DNA from: Paenibacillus ihumii
GTDB taxonomy: Bacteria; Bacillota; Bacilli; Paenibacillales; Paenibacillaceae
Length of the DNA stretch: 64,000 nt
Direction of reading: 5' to 3'
NCBI RefSeq assembly: GCF_001403875.1
Contig: NZ_LN884298.1
Location: 434,001-498,000 of the forward strand
The notes beneath the pieces were generated by a model. It was not told where the DNA came from and searched no databases. It saw only the letters and a program-made list of their open reading frames with translations. Of this stretch, positions 35,813-44,056 are shown piece after piece; positions within the stretch are counted from its first letter, which is position 1; each line of letters starts with the position of its first letter. A program made the translations under genes and the position numbers.

Positions 35813-36910
35813 ATGACAAATAATCAGAGCCTGCTGCTGCTCGTGCTTGCAGCCTCCCTGCTGTATGCCGCCCCGGCGCAGGCAGAAGCGGGTGTAACGG
35901 ATGCCCGTTCTCAAACCGTACTTCAAACGCAGAAGCATATTCAGTCCCAGGAACAAGCCAAATCTAAACCAATTACGATTTACCTGGACGACCGCCAGCT
36001 TGAGCCTGAAACAGAGCCGGTCATAGTGAACGGCACCGTGCTCGTCCCAATGCGCGGGCTGTTCGAAGCTCAAGGCGCAAAGCTGGCCTGGAACCATGCC
36101 AGCAAGACCCTTACCGCAACCAAGGATGATCTGACACTTACCTACCGGATCGGAGAAGCCTCTGCCGATCTCAATGGACGGCCGGTAAGCCTATCCGTTC
36201 CCGGCCGGATTGCGGACGGCTATGCCCTAGTGCCCCTGCGGTTCGTCAGCGAGACGCTCGGCAGCAGCGTCAAATGGTCACCGGACACGCGCACGATCCA
36301 TGTCTCCTCCCCAGTGAACTATGAGACGACGATTCTCTGGGGCGTCAATCTGCGCAGCCGGCCCGACACGGCTGACGGCTCTGCAACGGGAGTGCTGCTC
36401 CCAGCAGGCGATAAGGTTCATGTCCTCCGCGAGGCCGATGCGCTCTGGCTGGAGGTCCGAACCCGGGATCAGAAGCAAGGATACATCTCGGCCAAGCCGA
36501 AATATACCGATTATACAAGTCCTTCGCTCATTGAACGGCAAGGAGAGGCGTTGATTGCTTATGGCAAGCAGTATTGGGGCACGCCGTATGAGTTCGGCGC
36601 TTCTCCCGGCCAGACAGACACTTTCGACTGCTCTTCTTTTGTGAAGCGCGTCTTCCAGGATACACTGGGCATCGAGCTTCCCCGAGTGTCTTATAATCAA
36701 GCGAAGGAAGGCCGGGAAGTCGGAGTGGACGAGCTGCGCACCGGAGACCTGCTGTTCTTCAGCGCACGGGGTCTGGAAATTGGCCATGTCGGCATCTATG
36801 CCGGCAACAACCAAATTCTGCATACGTATTCGAAGAAGCTCGGCGTTCATATCGGCGAATTCGACGGCCAATGGAAGAAGCGGTTCGTAACGGCGCGCAG
36901 GGTGTTTTAA
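35813..36910 (+). CDS. Secreted NlpC/P60 peptidoglycan hydrolase with copper-amine-oxidase-N-like domain
   Basis: A 365-residue protein with a signal peptide (cut after APAQA), a Cu_amine_oxidN1-type domain (about 45-165, VPMRGLFEAQGAKLAWN and VPLRFVSETLGSSVKW), an SH3-like segment (about 170-235, LWGVNLRSRPDTADG) and an NlpC/P60 domain (about 240-360). The catalytic Cys is in DTFDCSSFVKR (about 273), the His in EIGHVGIYAG and a third polar residue in ILHTYS. It should cut D-gamma-glutamyl-diaminopimelate bonds in peptidoglycan. It stands alone before the Bce module and ends in a hairpin at 37016-37042. Confidence 0.9.
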   Translation: MTNNQSLLLLVLAASLLYAAPAQAEAGVTDARSQTVLQTQKHIQSQEQAKSKPITIYLDDRQLEPETEPVIVNGTVLVPMRGLFEAQGAKLAWNHASKTLTATKDDLTLTYRIGEASADLNGRPVSLSVPGRIADGYALVPLRFVSETLGSSVKWSPDTRTIHVSSPVNYETTILWGVNLRSRPDTADGSATGVLLPAGDKVHVLREADALWLEVRTRDQKQGYISAKPKYTDYTSPSLIERQGEALIAYGKQYWGTPYEFGASPGQTDTFDCSSFVKRVFQDTLGIELPRVSYNQAKEGREVGVDELRTGDLLFFSARGLEIGHVGIYAGNNQILHTYSKKLGVHIGEFDGQWKKRFVTARRVF

Positions 36911-37015
36911 CAGGAGGACGCAGCTAAACAGCTGCGGGTACTGCCTGCAGCCCCATGTTAAACACTGGAGATTTCCCCAGTGCCAAATCCCGCCGAACAG
37001 CGCCAATCCTTCTCG

Positions 37016-37042
37016 AGGAGCAGCCCAACCTGAGCTGCTCCT
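37016..37042 (+). terminator. Hairpin after the NlpC/P60 gene
   Basis: A 9-bp perfect stem AGGAGCAGC/GCTGCTCCT followed by a T/C-rich stretch (TCTCTATG). The U-tract is weak. The remainder of the gap to the regulator gene at 37190 has no gene; a TATAAT at 37150-37155 is a possible -10 for the bceRS-type genes. Confidence 0.55.
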
Positions 37043-37189
37043 TCTCTATGTGAATGCGGGCATAACCACAGCAGCTGGCAGCAAGAGATTTACAACCTCC
37101 ATTTTTCATGTAAAGATGAAATAAGGAGCAACAGATCAAGCAGTTGCAGTATAATAAGCAGTTATAGATTAACTAATGGTGGTGCCGCC

Positions 37190-37885
37190 ATGTTCAAAAT
37201 TATGCTGATTGAAGACGATGCCAGCCTGTTCGGCGAGATTCGGGAGCGGCTGCAGCAATGGTCCTATGACGTATATGGGGTCGAGGATTTCAGCAGCGTT
37301 ATGCAAAAATTCACGGCCGTGAAGCCCGATCTCGTGATTATTGATATACAGCTTCCCAAGTTTGACGGCTTTCATTGGTGCCGGATGATCCGTACTCACT
37401 CCAATGTGCCGATCATCTTCCTATCCTCGCGCGACCACCCGACGGACATGGTCATGTCCATGCAGCTGGGGGCGGACGATTTCATTCAGAAGCCTTTTCA
37501 CTTCGAGGTGCTCGTGGCGAAAATCCAGGCGACGCTGCGGCGTGTATATGATTATAATACCGAGGTGGTCTCGCTCCGCACCTGGTGCGGGGCTGCCGTC
37601 GATTATGAGAAGAACACCGTGACGAATGCCGAGGGCACGGTCGAGCTGACCAAGAATGAAATTTACATCCTAAAGCTCCTCATTGAGAGGAAGAACAAAA
37701 TCGTCACCCGGGAGGAGCTGATCAAGAGCCTTTGGGATGACGAGCGTTTTATCAGCGACAATACGCTGACGGTTAACGTGAACCGGCTGCGCAAGAAGCT
37801 GGAGGAGCTAGGTCTGGACCGTATGATCGAGACGAAGGTCGGACAAGGCTATATGGCCATTGAGGAAGGTGCCGGCCATGATTAG
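37190..37885 (+). CDS. BceR-type response regulator (OmpR family)
   Basis: A 231-residue OmpR/PhoB-family regulator: receiver domain with LIEDDA, the phospho-acceptor Asp in LVIIDIQLPKFDGF and Lys in FIQKPF, then a winged-helix domain (about 135-228) with ELTKNEIYILKLLIERKN and a C-terminal hairpin VGQGYMAI. It is immediately followed by an intramembrane-sensing kinase and a BceAB-type transporter, the standard cell-envelope stress module for antimicrobial peptides such as bacitracin. It probably binds the palindrome at 39011-39036. Confidence 0.9.
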   Translation: MFKIMLIEDDASLFGEIRERLQQWSYDVYGVEDFSSVMQKFTAVKPDLVIIDIQLPKFDGFHWCRMIRTHSNVPIIFLSSRDHPTDMVMSMQLGADDFIQKPFHFEVLVAKIQATLRRVYDYNTEVVSLRTWCGAAVDYEKNTVTNAEGTVELTKNEIYILKLLIERKNKIVTREELIKSLWDDERFISDNTLTVNVNRLRKKLEELGLDRMIETKVGQGYMAIEEGAGHD

Positions 37886-38882
37886 AAAATTCCTGACCGA
37901 ACGCCGCAGCTGGATTCTGCTCGTCATCGTGCTGCAGCTGCTCACCTTATCCGTGGCCTACCTGGATGCGGAAATCCCGATGGATTCGCTGCTCTACATC
38001 GTTTTTCTATCGACGATGATCTTCGTGATCTTCCTCGTCGCCCGGTATCATAAAGAAACCCGGTTCTATAAAAATCTGGAGGAATGGGAGCCGCATCTCG
38101 ACATCACCGACCTAGCGGAAGGGCAGCGCCCCTTCGAGAGAATTACCCGCGATCTGCTCCTTGAACAGACCCAGCGGCTCAAGGAGGAAGCGGCGCATAA
38201 CCGCATAGCGCTCGAGGAGGAGAAGGACTATCTCTTGTCCTGGATTCATGAGGTGAAGACGCCGCTTACTGCGATGCATCTCATGCTGGAGCGTATAGAA
38301 GATGAGACACTGAAGACGCAGCTGACCTACGAGTGGCTGCGCATCCACCTCCTGCTCGATCAGCAGCTGCATCAGAAGCGAATTCCTTCCATGGAAAATG
38401 ATATGTTTGTCGAGCAGCTCGACTTGAAGCCCCTGCTCATCGGGGAAATCCGCACCCTCCGCTCATGGTGCATGCAGAAGGGCATCGGTTTCGATGTAGA
38501 TCTGCAAGTAGCGGAGGTGCTTAGCGATGCTAAGTGGCTCGCGTTCATCCTCCGCCAGCTGCTGACCAATGCCGTGAAGTACAGCGAAAAGGGAGACATC
38601 AGCGTCAAGAGCTATGCCCGCGGTGACCATACCGTTCTGGAGGTTCGGGATCAGGGCCGGGGGATTGATCCGCGAGATCTTCCCCGCATTTTCGATAGAG
38701 GCTTCACTTCGACGACCAAGCATCATGAGGATAAAGCTACGGGGATGGGACTATACTTAGCCCATAAGGCTGCCCGCTCGCTTCACATCCGCATAGATGT
38801 CGAGTCCAGGCCAGGAGCCGGCACGACGGCAAGTCTCATATTCCCGCAGCAAAATGAGTTCATTCAAATCCAGGGCGGGTAG
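37878..38882 (+). CDS. BceS-type intramembrane-sensing histidine kinase
   Basis: A 334-residue kinase with two closely spaced TM segments (about 13-32 and 38-58) and almost no extracellular loop, as in BceS. The phospho-acceptor is SWIHEVKTPLTAM; the N-box is LRQLLTNAVKYS and the G-box VRDQGRGIDPRDL. It senses peptides through the transporter rather than directly (known for the family). GAGGAAGG suits the ATG at 37878, which overlaps the regulator gene by eight bases. Confidence 0.9.
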   Translation: MIRKFLTERRSWILLVIVLQLLTLSVAYLDAEIPMDSLLYIVFLSTMIFVIFLVARYHKETRFYKNLEEWEPHLDITDLAEGQRPFERITRDLLLEQTQRLKEEAAHNRIALEEEKDYLLSWIHEVKTPLTAMHLMLERIEDETLKTQLTYEWLRIHLLLDQQLHQKRIPSMENDMFVEQLDLKPLLIGEIRTLRSWCMQKGIGFDVDLQVAEVLSDAKWLAFILRQLLTNAVKYSEKGDISVKSYARGDHTVLEVRDQGRGIDPRDLPRIFDRGFTSTTKHHEDKATGMGLYLAHKAARSLHIRIDVESRPGAGTTASLIFPQQNEFIQIQGG

Positions 38883-38976
38883 CACAAGCAGATAGACAGC
38901 ATAGCGGAATAATAGTGGAGAACACAGTGAAGAGCACAGTAGGTAACCAATGGAGAACACGAGCGGGGAACACACT

Positions 38977-39012
38977 GGTAAGCACAGCGGTAAGCACAGC
39001 GGTAAGCACAGG
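38977..39012. repeat. 12-bp tandem repeat, three copies
   Basis: GGTAAGCACAGC occurs as two perfect tandem copies (38977-38988, 38989-39000) and a third with one change (39001-39012). Degenerate relatives (AGAGCACAGT, GGGAACACAC) lie before it. It fills the gap between the kinase gene and the transporter promoter. Confidence 0.8.
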
Positions 39013-39090
39013 CATGTGACAGCATTGTCACATGCCTTGTTCAATTGTTCGGCGAAACGAAGGAATGAGGATGGCGGTCCCTTTTATAAT
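39011..39090 (+). promoter_or_regulatory. BceR operator palindrome and -10 box of the transporter operon
   Basis: A perfect 11-bp inverted repeat with a four-base centre (GGCATGTGACA-N4-TGTCACATGCC, 39011-39036) contains TGACA-N4-TGTCA. As I recall, BceR-like regulators recognise an inverted repeat of the form TNACA-N4-TGTNA. A consensus -10 TATAAT lies at 39085-39090, but the hexamer 17 bases upstream of it (GGAATG) is a poor -35, as expected for a promoter that needs the activator. Confidence 0.72.
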
Positions 39091-39119
39091 GGAGCTACCG
39101 AATAAAGGAGTGTGGAGAA

Positions 39120-39881
39120 ATGGCGATACTGGAAGCCACAAAAATTCATAAAAGCTACGGCAATAAATTCAATAAACAAGAAGTGTTAAAAGGGATCGAC
39201 CTGAGCATCGAGCAGGGCGAGTTCATCGGGATCATGGGAGCCTCAGGCTCCGGGAAGACAACGCTGCTGAATGTTCTCTCTTCCATCGATCAGGTGAGCG
39301 GCGGCATTGTGCTCATTGAAGGCCACGAAATGACGGGCATGAAGGAAAAAGAGCTGGCGGAATTCCGCAAGCGGCATTTGGGGTTTATTTTTCAGGATTA
39401 TAATCTGCTGGATACGCTCACCGTGAAGGAGAACATCCTGCTGCCGCTGTCGGTTTCCAAGGTGTCCAGGAAAGAAGCTAACCAAAAGTTTCAAGCCGTC
39501 GCGACCGAGCTGGGGATTGATGAGATCAAGGATAAGTATCCGAATGAAATTTCCGGCGGGCAGAAGCAGCGAACTTCAGCCGCCCGGGCGTTTATCCACG
39601 AGCCGAGCATTATTTTTGCGGATGAGCCTACGGGGGCTCTGGATTCCAAGTCGGCCTCGGATCTGCTGAACAAGCTAAGCGAAATGAACAAGAAGCGGCA
39701 AGCCACGATTGTGATGGTGACGCATGATCCAGTCGCTGCGAGCTATTGCAGCCGGGTTATTTTTATCAAGGATGGCCAGATCTACACGCAGTTAAATAAA
39801 GGGGAAGAGACGAGACAGGCCTTTTTCAAGGACATTATGAAGACGCAAGGGGTACTAGGAGGGGTGCAGGTTGAGCATTAA
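39120..39881 (+). CDS. BceA-type ABC transporter ATP-binding protein
   Basis: A 253-residue ATPase: Walker [11 protein letters not shown]-loop FIFQDYNLL, signature ISGGQKQR, Walker [13 protein letters not shown] and the switch His in VMVTHD. The sequence is typical of the MacB/BceA class, which works with large-loop permeases to free target lipids from peptide antibiotics rather than pumping in the classic way. Transcribed from the promoter at 39085 and coupled to the permease gene by an 11-base overlap. Confidence 0.93.
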   Translation: MAILEATKIHKSYGNKFNKQEVLKGIDLSIEQGEFIGIMGASGSGKTTLLNVLSSIDQVSGGIVLIEGHEMTGMKEKELAEFRKRHLGFIFQDYNLLDTLTVKENILLPLSVSKVSRKEANQKFQAVATELGIDEIKDKYPNEISGGQKQRTSAARAFIHEPSIIFADEPTGALDSKSASDLLNKLSEMNKKRQATIVMVTHDPVAASYCSRVIFIKDGQIYTQLNKGEETRQAFFKDIMKTQGVLGGVQVEH

Positions 39882-41814
39882 CTACATCATTCTCCGCAAC
39901 CTCAAGAAGAACGTCAAAAATTACTACCTGTATGTCTTCGCCCTCATTTTCAGCGTAGCGCTCTACTTCGCTTTCGTCACGCTGCAGTATGATCCCGCTA
40001 TGGATGAGATCAAAGGAAGCATCAAGGGCGGGGCGGCGATCGGTGCCGGATCGATTCTGTTAGTTGCCATTGTGTCTATCTTCTTGCTGTATGCCAACAA
40101 TTTGTTCATCAAACGGCGCAGCAAAGAGATCGGTTTGTTCCAATTGATCGGGCTGACCAAGAACCGGATATTCCGTATTCTAACGGTGGAGAACTTCATA
40201 CTCTATTTCGGCTCACTGCTGATCGGGATGTTCGTCGGGTTCTCTTTTTCCAAACTGATTATTATGATTCTATTTAAAATTACTGCGGTAGAGACCGGGG
40301 CAACGCTAAGGTTCTCTGTTCAAGCCGTTATTCAAACGGTTATCGTGTTCCTGGCAATTTATTTGCTGATCATGCTGATGAATTATACTTTTATGAAGCG
40401 GCAGAGTATCCTCTCTCTCTTCAGAGTACGGTCATCCACGGAAGAGAAGGTGAAGAAGGTATCGGCATGGGAGATGATTCTCGGGATCCTCGGCTTAGCC
40501 TTAATCGCGCTGGGCTATTATATTTCCACGAAGCTGTTCAGTGGAGACTTTATGGCCATGACTGAATTGTTCCTTGCGATGGTAGTGATTCTCGGCTCGG
40601 TGATCGCGGGAACGTATCTGTTCTACAAAGGGTCGGTGCGGTTCATCTTCTATTTAATTCGCAGGCAAAAAGGGGGCTATCTGAACATCAACGAGGTTCT
40701 GTCCCTCTCCTCCATCATGTTCCGCATGAAATCCAATGCTCTATTGCTGACCATCATTACGACGGTATCGGCATTGGCCATCGGCCTGTTGTCGCTCAGC
40801 TATATTTCCTACTATTCCGCAGAGCGGTCGGGAAAGAACAGCGTGCCTAATGATTTCTCGTTTACGGTGCAGGAAGATGCGGATAAGTTCAAAGAGGCTC
40901 TGACCTCCAGCGGTATTCCGTTTCAAGAAACGTTCATTGATGTGCTTAAGACGCAAGCGGATTTCTCCCAGGTGATGGATAACGGATTTGACGATAGCGA
41001 CCCTAATGCAAAAGTGGTTCCCATCAGTGTCATTAGCGATACGTCGGTCAATGGGCTCGATCTGACCGAAGGGGAGACGCTGCTTACGGGATATAACGAT
41101 ATGATGAAGACTTTTTTAGCGATAAAAGATAGCGGCGAGATCCAATTCATGGGCCAGCAGGAGGTGATCCCCCAGCAAATCCAGGCTGTGGAACGCAAAT
41201 ACTATGTATCGTGGCATTTCACTAGCGGCCTACCAATAGCCGTTGTGGATCAAGCCGTATTCGAACGATTGAAGCAGGATGCCGACCCCGAGATGCAATA
41301 TAGATCCTCCGCGTATATCGGGTTTGATATTGCTGATGGGGCCAAGCTGGACGAGGCTAACGTGATATTTGAACAGTTAGCATTAGGCCAAGGCAGCGCC
41401 AATGAATCGCAGATCGCCGTCATACGCAACCAGCAGCAAACGATGGGACTGATCATGTTCGTGGTCGGCTTCCTGGGACTTACCTTCCTGATGACCTCCG
41501 GCTGCATTCTGTACTTCAAGCAGATGGATGAAAGTGAGGAAGAGAAGCCGAACTATACGATACTCCGGAAGCTCGGCTTCACCCAAGGAGATTTATTAAG
41601 AGGTATCCAAGCGAAACAATTGTTCAACTTCGGCATTCCGCTTGTTGTTGGGGTCAGCCATAGCTATTTTGCCGTGAAATCAGGCTGGTTCCTGTTCGGC
41701 ACCGAGCTGTGGACGCCCATGATCCTGGTCATGCTGCTGTATACGGAGCTTTATTCGATCTTTGCGATCCTTTCGGTAATATATTACAAGCGCGTAATTC
41801 GGGAGGCGTTGTAA
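39871..41814 (+). CDS. BceB-type ABC transporter permease
   Basis: A 647-residue FtsX/BceB-family permease with about ten membrane segments and a large extracellular domain (about 310-510) between segments 7 and 8, the region that determines peptide specificity in this family. Motifs near the start ([25 protein letters not shown] is the typical N-terminus in part) and [16 protein letters not shown] are characteristic. The start is TTG at 39871, inside the end of the ATPase gene. Forms the sensor and resistance complex with the BceS-type kinase. Confidence 0.9.
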   Translation: MSINYIILRNLKKNVKNYYLYVFALIFSVALYFAFVTLQYDPAMDEIKGSIKGGAAIGAGSILLVAIVSIFLLYANNLFIKRRSKEIGLFQLIGLTKNRIFRILTVENFILYFGSLLIGMFVGFSFSKLIIMILFKITAVETGATLRFSVQAVIQTVIVFLAIYLLIMLMNYTFMKRQSILSLFRVRSSTEEKVKKVSAWEMILGILGLALIALGYYISTKLFSGDFMAMTELFLAMVVILGSVIAGTYLFYKGSVRFIFYLIRRQKGGYLNINEVLSLSSIMFRMKSNALLLTIITTVSALAIGLLSLSYISYYSAERSGKNSVPNDFSFTVQEDADKFKEALTSSGIPFQETFIDVLKTQADFSQVMDNGFDDSDPNAKVVPISVISDTSVNGLDLTEGETLLTGYNDMMKTFLAIKDSGEIQFMGQQEVIPQQIQAVERKYYVSWHFTSGLPIAVVDQAVFERLKQDADPEMQYRSSAYIGFDIADGAKLDEANVIFEQLALGQGSANESQIAVIRNQQQTMGLIMFVVGFLGLTFLMTSGCILYFKQMDESEEEKPNYTILRKLGFTQGDLLRGIQAKQLFNFGIPLVVGVSHSYFAVKSGWFLFGTELWTPMILVMLLYTELYSIFAILSVIYYKRVIREAL

Positions 41815-41959
41815 GAGTTCAATGCTTTGGTGGTTCGTCGCGATGTCATGGTAACAATTGGCGATGCTTTGAGAGTGCGTGCTGATGCTCTGGGAGTTAG
41901 TGGCGATGCTATGGGGGGCGTGCGATGCTATGGCAGCGCTTGGCGGTATAGGAGTGAGT

Positions 41960-42120
41960 GGCGATGCAGCAGGAGTGCGTACGGTGCTTTGAGAGTGCGA
42001 GGCGATGCCATAGGAGTACGTGGCGATGCCATAGGAGTACGTGGCGGTGCTATGGGGATGCGTGCGATGCTATGGCAGCGCAATGGTAGCGCAATGGTAG
42101 CGCAATGGTAGCGCAATAGT
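41960..42120. repeat. 21-bp tandem repeats followed by 11-bp tandem repeats
   Basis: Units of the form GGCGATGCCATAGGAGTACGT run head to tail with a 21-base period (41960, 41981, 42001, 42022, 42043); the copies at 42001 and 42022 are identical and earlier ones are diverged. Degenerate units reach back to about 41860. Directly after, GCGCAATGGTA repeats with an 11-base period from 42078, three perfect copies and a partial fourth. Confidence 0.85.
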
Positions 42121-42573
42121 GGTACGTGCTATGGGAGTGCTTTGATAATGGAATGGCAACAATACAAAAAGGGGTCAACTCATTGTAGTGGGGAGCTGTA
42201 TGGGCGGCCAGCCGGTATTGGTACGGTACGGGCGCCGACGATATGGATAGGTTTTATGTAAAAGTCGTTACTGGTGCAGTATCGGTTTGGTACGGGTAAC
42301 CTCGCTATGGTAGGGTTCTATGTAATTTTACTGGATTTGTTGTATTTAAATATTCCTCTCTATCACTGAATATACATTTAGATGGATTTCCTGTAGTTAA
42401 TAATGAAGTTTGGAGGGAAATAGGCCCAAAAGGGATGGACTAGATGCATGATATCCAACTATTTCGGCTAGCTTCCACTATAGAGCTGGATTAGAATCAT
42501 GAAATCCACTTAATTCCTCCCCAAGTGTTGTTGGTATCGCGAGTGACATTGGCGGCTCTAGTAGATGTTGGCG

Positions 42574-42645
42574 TTCTAAGTAATGTTCGCGGCCCAAGTA
42601 GTATTAACATTCTAAGTGATGTTCGCGGCCCAAGTAGTGTTAACA
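42574..42645. repeat. 36-bp tandem duplication
   Basis: Two adjacent 36-base units (42574-42609 and 42610-42645) sharing TTCTAAGT(A/G)ATGTTCGCGG and CCCAAGTAGT(A/G)TTAACA, differing at only about two positions. A diverged partial copy seems to precede them (GGCTCTAGTAGATGTTGGCG). Confidence 0.8.
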
Positions 42646-42693
42646 GCAGTGAACCAACGGTTGAGCAGTTGAGGTAAAACATGCAAACCTAAA

Positions 42694-42733
42694 GAATCGA
42701 GCAGTCATAAATGACTGCCCGGTTCTTCTTTTA
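42694..42733 (+). terminator. Hairpin terminator-like element
   Basis: GAATCGAGCAGTCA pairs with TGACTGCCCGGTTC (mismatches, TAAA loop) followed by TTCTTTT. No gene precedes it on the plus strand for 900 bases, so it may be a relic or end readthrough from the transporter operon. Confidence 0.6.
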
Positions 42734-42860
42734 TTACTAGCTTTTATATTTTACGCTTGCTGGATCTGAATTTGTTCTGTTTCATCCAACTTTTCTGCAT
42801 ACCAAGGGACATACATGCCCTTTAGCAGTAATCCATCGATTAAGTATCAGGGCTTGTTGA

Positions 42861-42900
42861 ATAAAAAATAAAGGTATGCTGATTTATTCTCAGCATACCT
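42861..42900 (-). terminator. Intrinsic terminator of the lipoprotein deacetylase gene
   Basis: A perfect 11-bp stem AGGTATGCTGA/TCAGCATACCT (42872-42882 with 42890-42900), followed on the minus strand by TTTATTTTTTATT. Confidence 0.88.
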
Positions 42901-42912
42901 GTTTACGCACTG

Positions 42913-43772
42913 CTATTGAGTTGGAGTGCTCATATTCAATAGCTCTGTAACCGTCACAAGCTTGACCCCATCGTCTCTGAGCTGCTTGATGATCCTGGGC
43001 AAAGCTTGAACCGTACAAGATAAATCCTCCCCTTTTCCACCGCCGGAGTGAAGCAGGATAATCGCTCCTGGTTGGATTTGCGCAAGTACATTGGTTTCTA
43101 CCTGCTCTGGAGTCAACTTCTTCCAATCGAGGGAATCAACATTCCAATTAACTATCTTCTTTCCCTGACTCGCTAACCACTGGATTTGCCCTTCTCTGAT
43201 ATTTCCATACGGCGGGCGAATAATACTCGGGGTATATCCGGTATACTGACGGATAAGGTTGTCCGTTTTAATCACTTGCTTGCGAAATTCATCGTCCGAT
43301 ATTTTGGGAAGGTTGGCGTGGTTATAAGAATGATTTCCGAGGAGATGACCTTCCTCAACCATTCGCTTGACGATCTCGGGATGAGCTTCGACCCGGTTTC
43401 CCACCACAAAAAATGTAGCCTTCACACCCTCTCTTTTTAAAGTATCCAGCACCAATGGCGTAAAGTGATCATCCGGTGCATCGTCAAAAGTCAGGGCGAT
43501 TTCCCGTTTAGATGGGGAACCATTCAATATGAAAGTACTGCGGTACTTCTTCCGCAGGTCCGCCAAAGAGAGCGGATGGGGCTTGCGCACATTTCAGGCC
43601 CGCCTGCCAAATCAGGCGTAGCAGACTTAGCCCGCAATACTTTCGATTGTTTAGATTTGGCATTCGGCTTAACCTGCTGCGTTTTTGACTTGCCGCCTTG
43701 CGCACAGCCGGAGAACACACATAGGACTACGAGACAAATAATGATCCAACGAACCTTCACGGCAAAACACAT
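42913..43772 (-). pseudogene. Polysaccharide deacetylase lipoprotein, frameshifted
   Basis: Two frames together make one protein. From 43772 a signal peptide with lipobox FSGC (VVLCVFSGCAQGGKSK) and a linker run in one frame until a stop at 43524. The NodB domain continues in another frame from about 43590 (RKPHPLSLADLRKKY) to 42913. The deacetylase part has TFDDAPDD (Ala where Gly is usual), HLLGNHSYNH, RPPYGN and ILLHSGGG. A GTG at 43590 could start the second frame, but it has no ribosome binding site, and a stop in its own frame lies just upstream. So a one-base indel between about 43598 and 43524 is likely: real decay or a sequencing error. Confidence 0.75.
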
Positions 43773-43903
43773 CCTCCTGAACTGAATTTATTGTTATGCC
43801 CTAGGGTTCGTTATTCTGAGCTAATTTATGTAAAGCAAAGGATCGTTAATTTGCCGCTGGAGATCTCGCTGGATCCCTCGTTAAACATCCGCAGGATCAG
43901 CCC

Positions 43904-44056
43904 TTAGCCTCCCAAGCCATGAATTAATGACTGTGTGGAAAAATTAGAAGATACGTCAGTAACTTTAGTGACACCAAGTCCCCCACTCCCACCGGGAAGG
44001 ACCAAAGTCAGAACGAAACTACACACAATCAGCAGCAAAGCCCCTTTTTTCCTCAT
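43904..44056 (-). CDS. Short secreted pro-peptide (predicted quorum-sensing signal precursor, AloP/Phr-like)
   Basis: A 50-residue gene overlapping the last 38 bases of the receptor gene in the +1 frame. It begins ATGAGGAAAAAAGGG. The N-terminus is basic (MRKKG) followed by a hydrophobic stretch (ALLLIVCSFVLTLVL), then a Gly/Ser/Thr-rich tail ending STQSLIHGLGG at the C-terminus. This is the standard form of an exported signalling pro-peptide, whose last five to ten residues are released by proteases and re-imported. A GAGGTG ribosome binding site lies 10 bases before the ATG. The overlap with an HTH-TPR receptor gene is the usual RRNPP layout. The mature signal is predicted to be near the C-terminus, for example IHGLGG (inference). 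Confidence 0.72.
   Translation of the reverse strand: MRKKGALLLIVCSFVLTLVLPGGSGGLGVTKVTDVSSNFSTQSLIHGLGG

Larger units (their letters stand above)
41815..42912. other. Gene-free, repeat-rich stretch between the Bce module and the accessory island
   Basis: About 1.1 kb with no gene I can support. It contains a 21-bp tandem array, an 11-bp tandem array, a 36-bp duplication and two hairpins, described separately. Between 42120 and 42540 I see nothing recognisable. A frame of 94 codons crosses the arrays on the plus strand, but it is built only of repeat units. Confidence 0.6.

Noticed and set aside
38977..39012. A CRISPR array in the short repeats before the ABC genes
   Set aside because: The 12-bp units are directly adjacent with no spacers, and no cas gene is near.
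41827..42111. A 94-codon open frame with VRGDAIG repeats on the plus strand
   Set aside because: It is made entirely of 21-bp and 11-bp tandem repeats, has no ribosome binding site, and the opposite strand is also open. A non-coding array explains it better.
43024..43590. A standalone NodB deacetylase starting at GTG 43590
   Set aside because: No ribosome binding site precedes this GTG, and an upstream frame supplies a matching lipoprotein signal. A frameshifted single gene is more likely.
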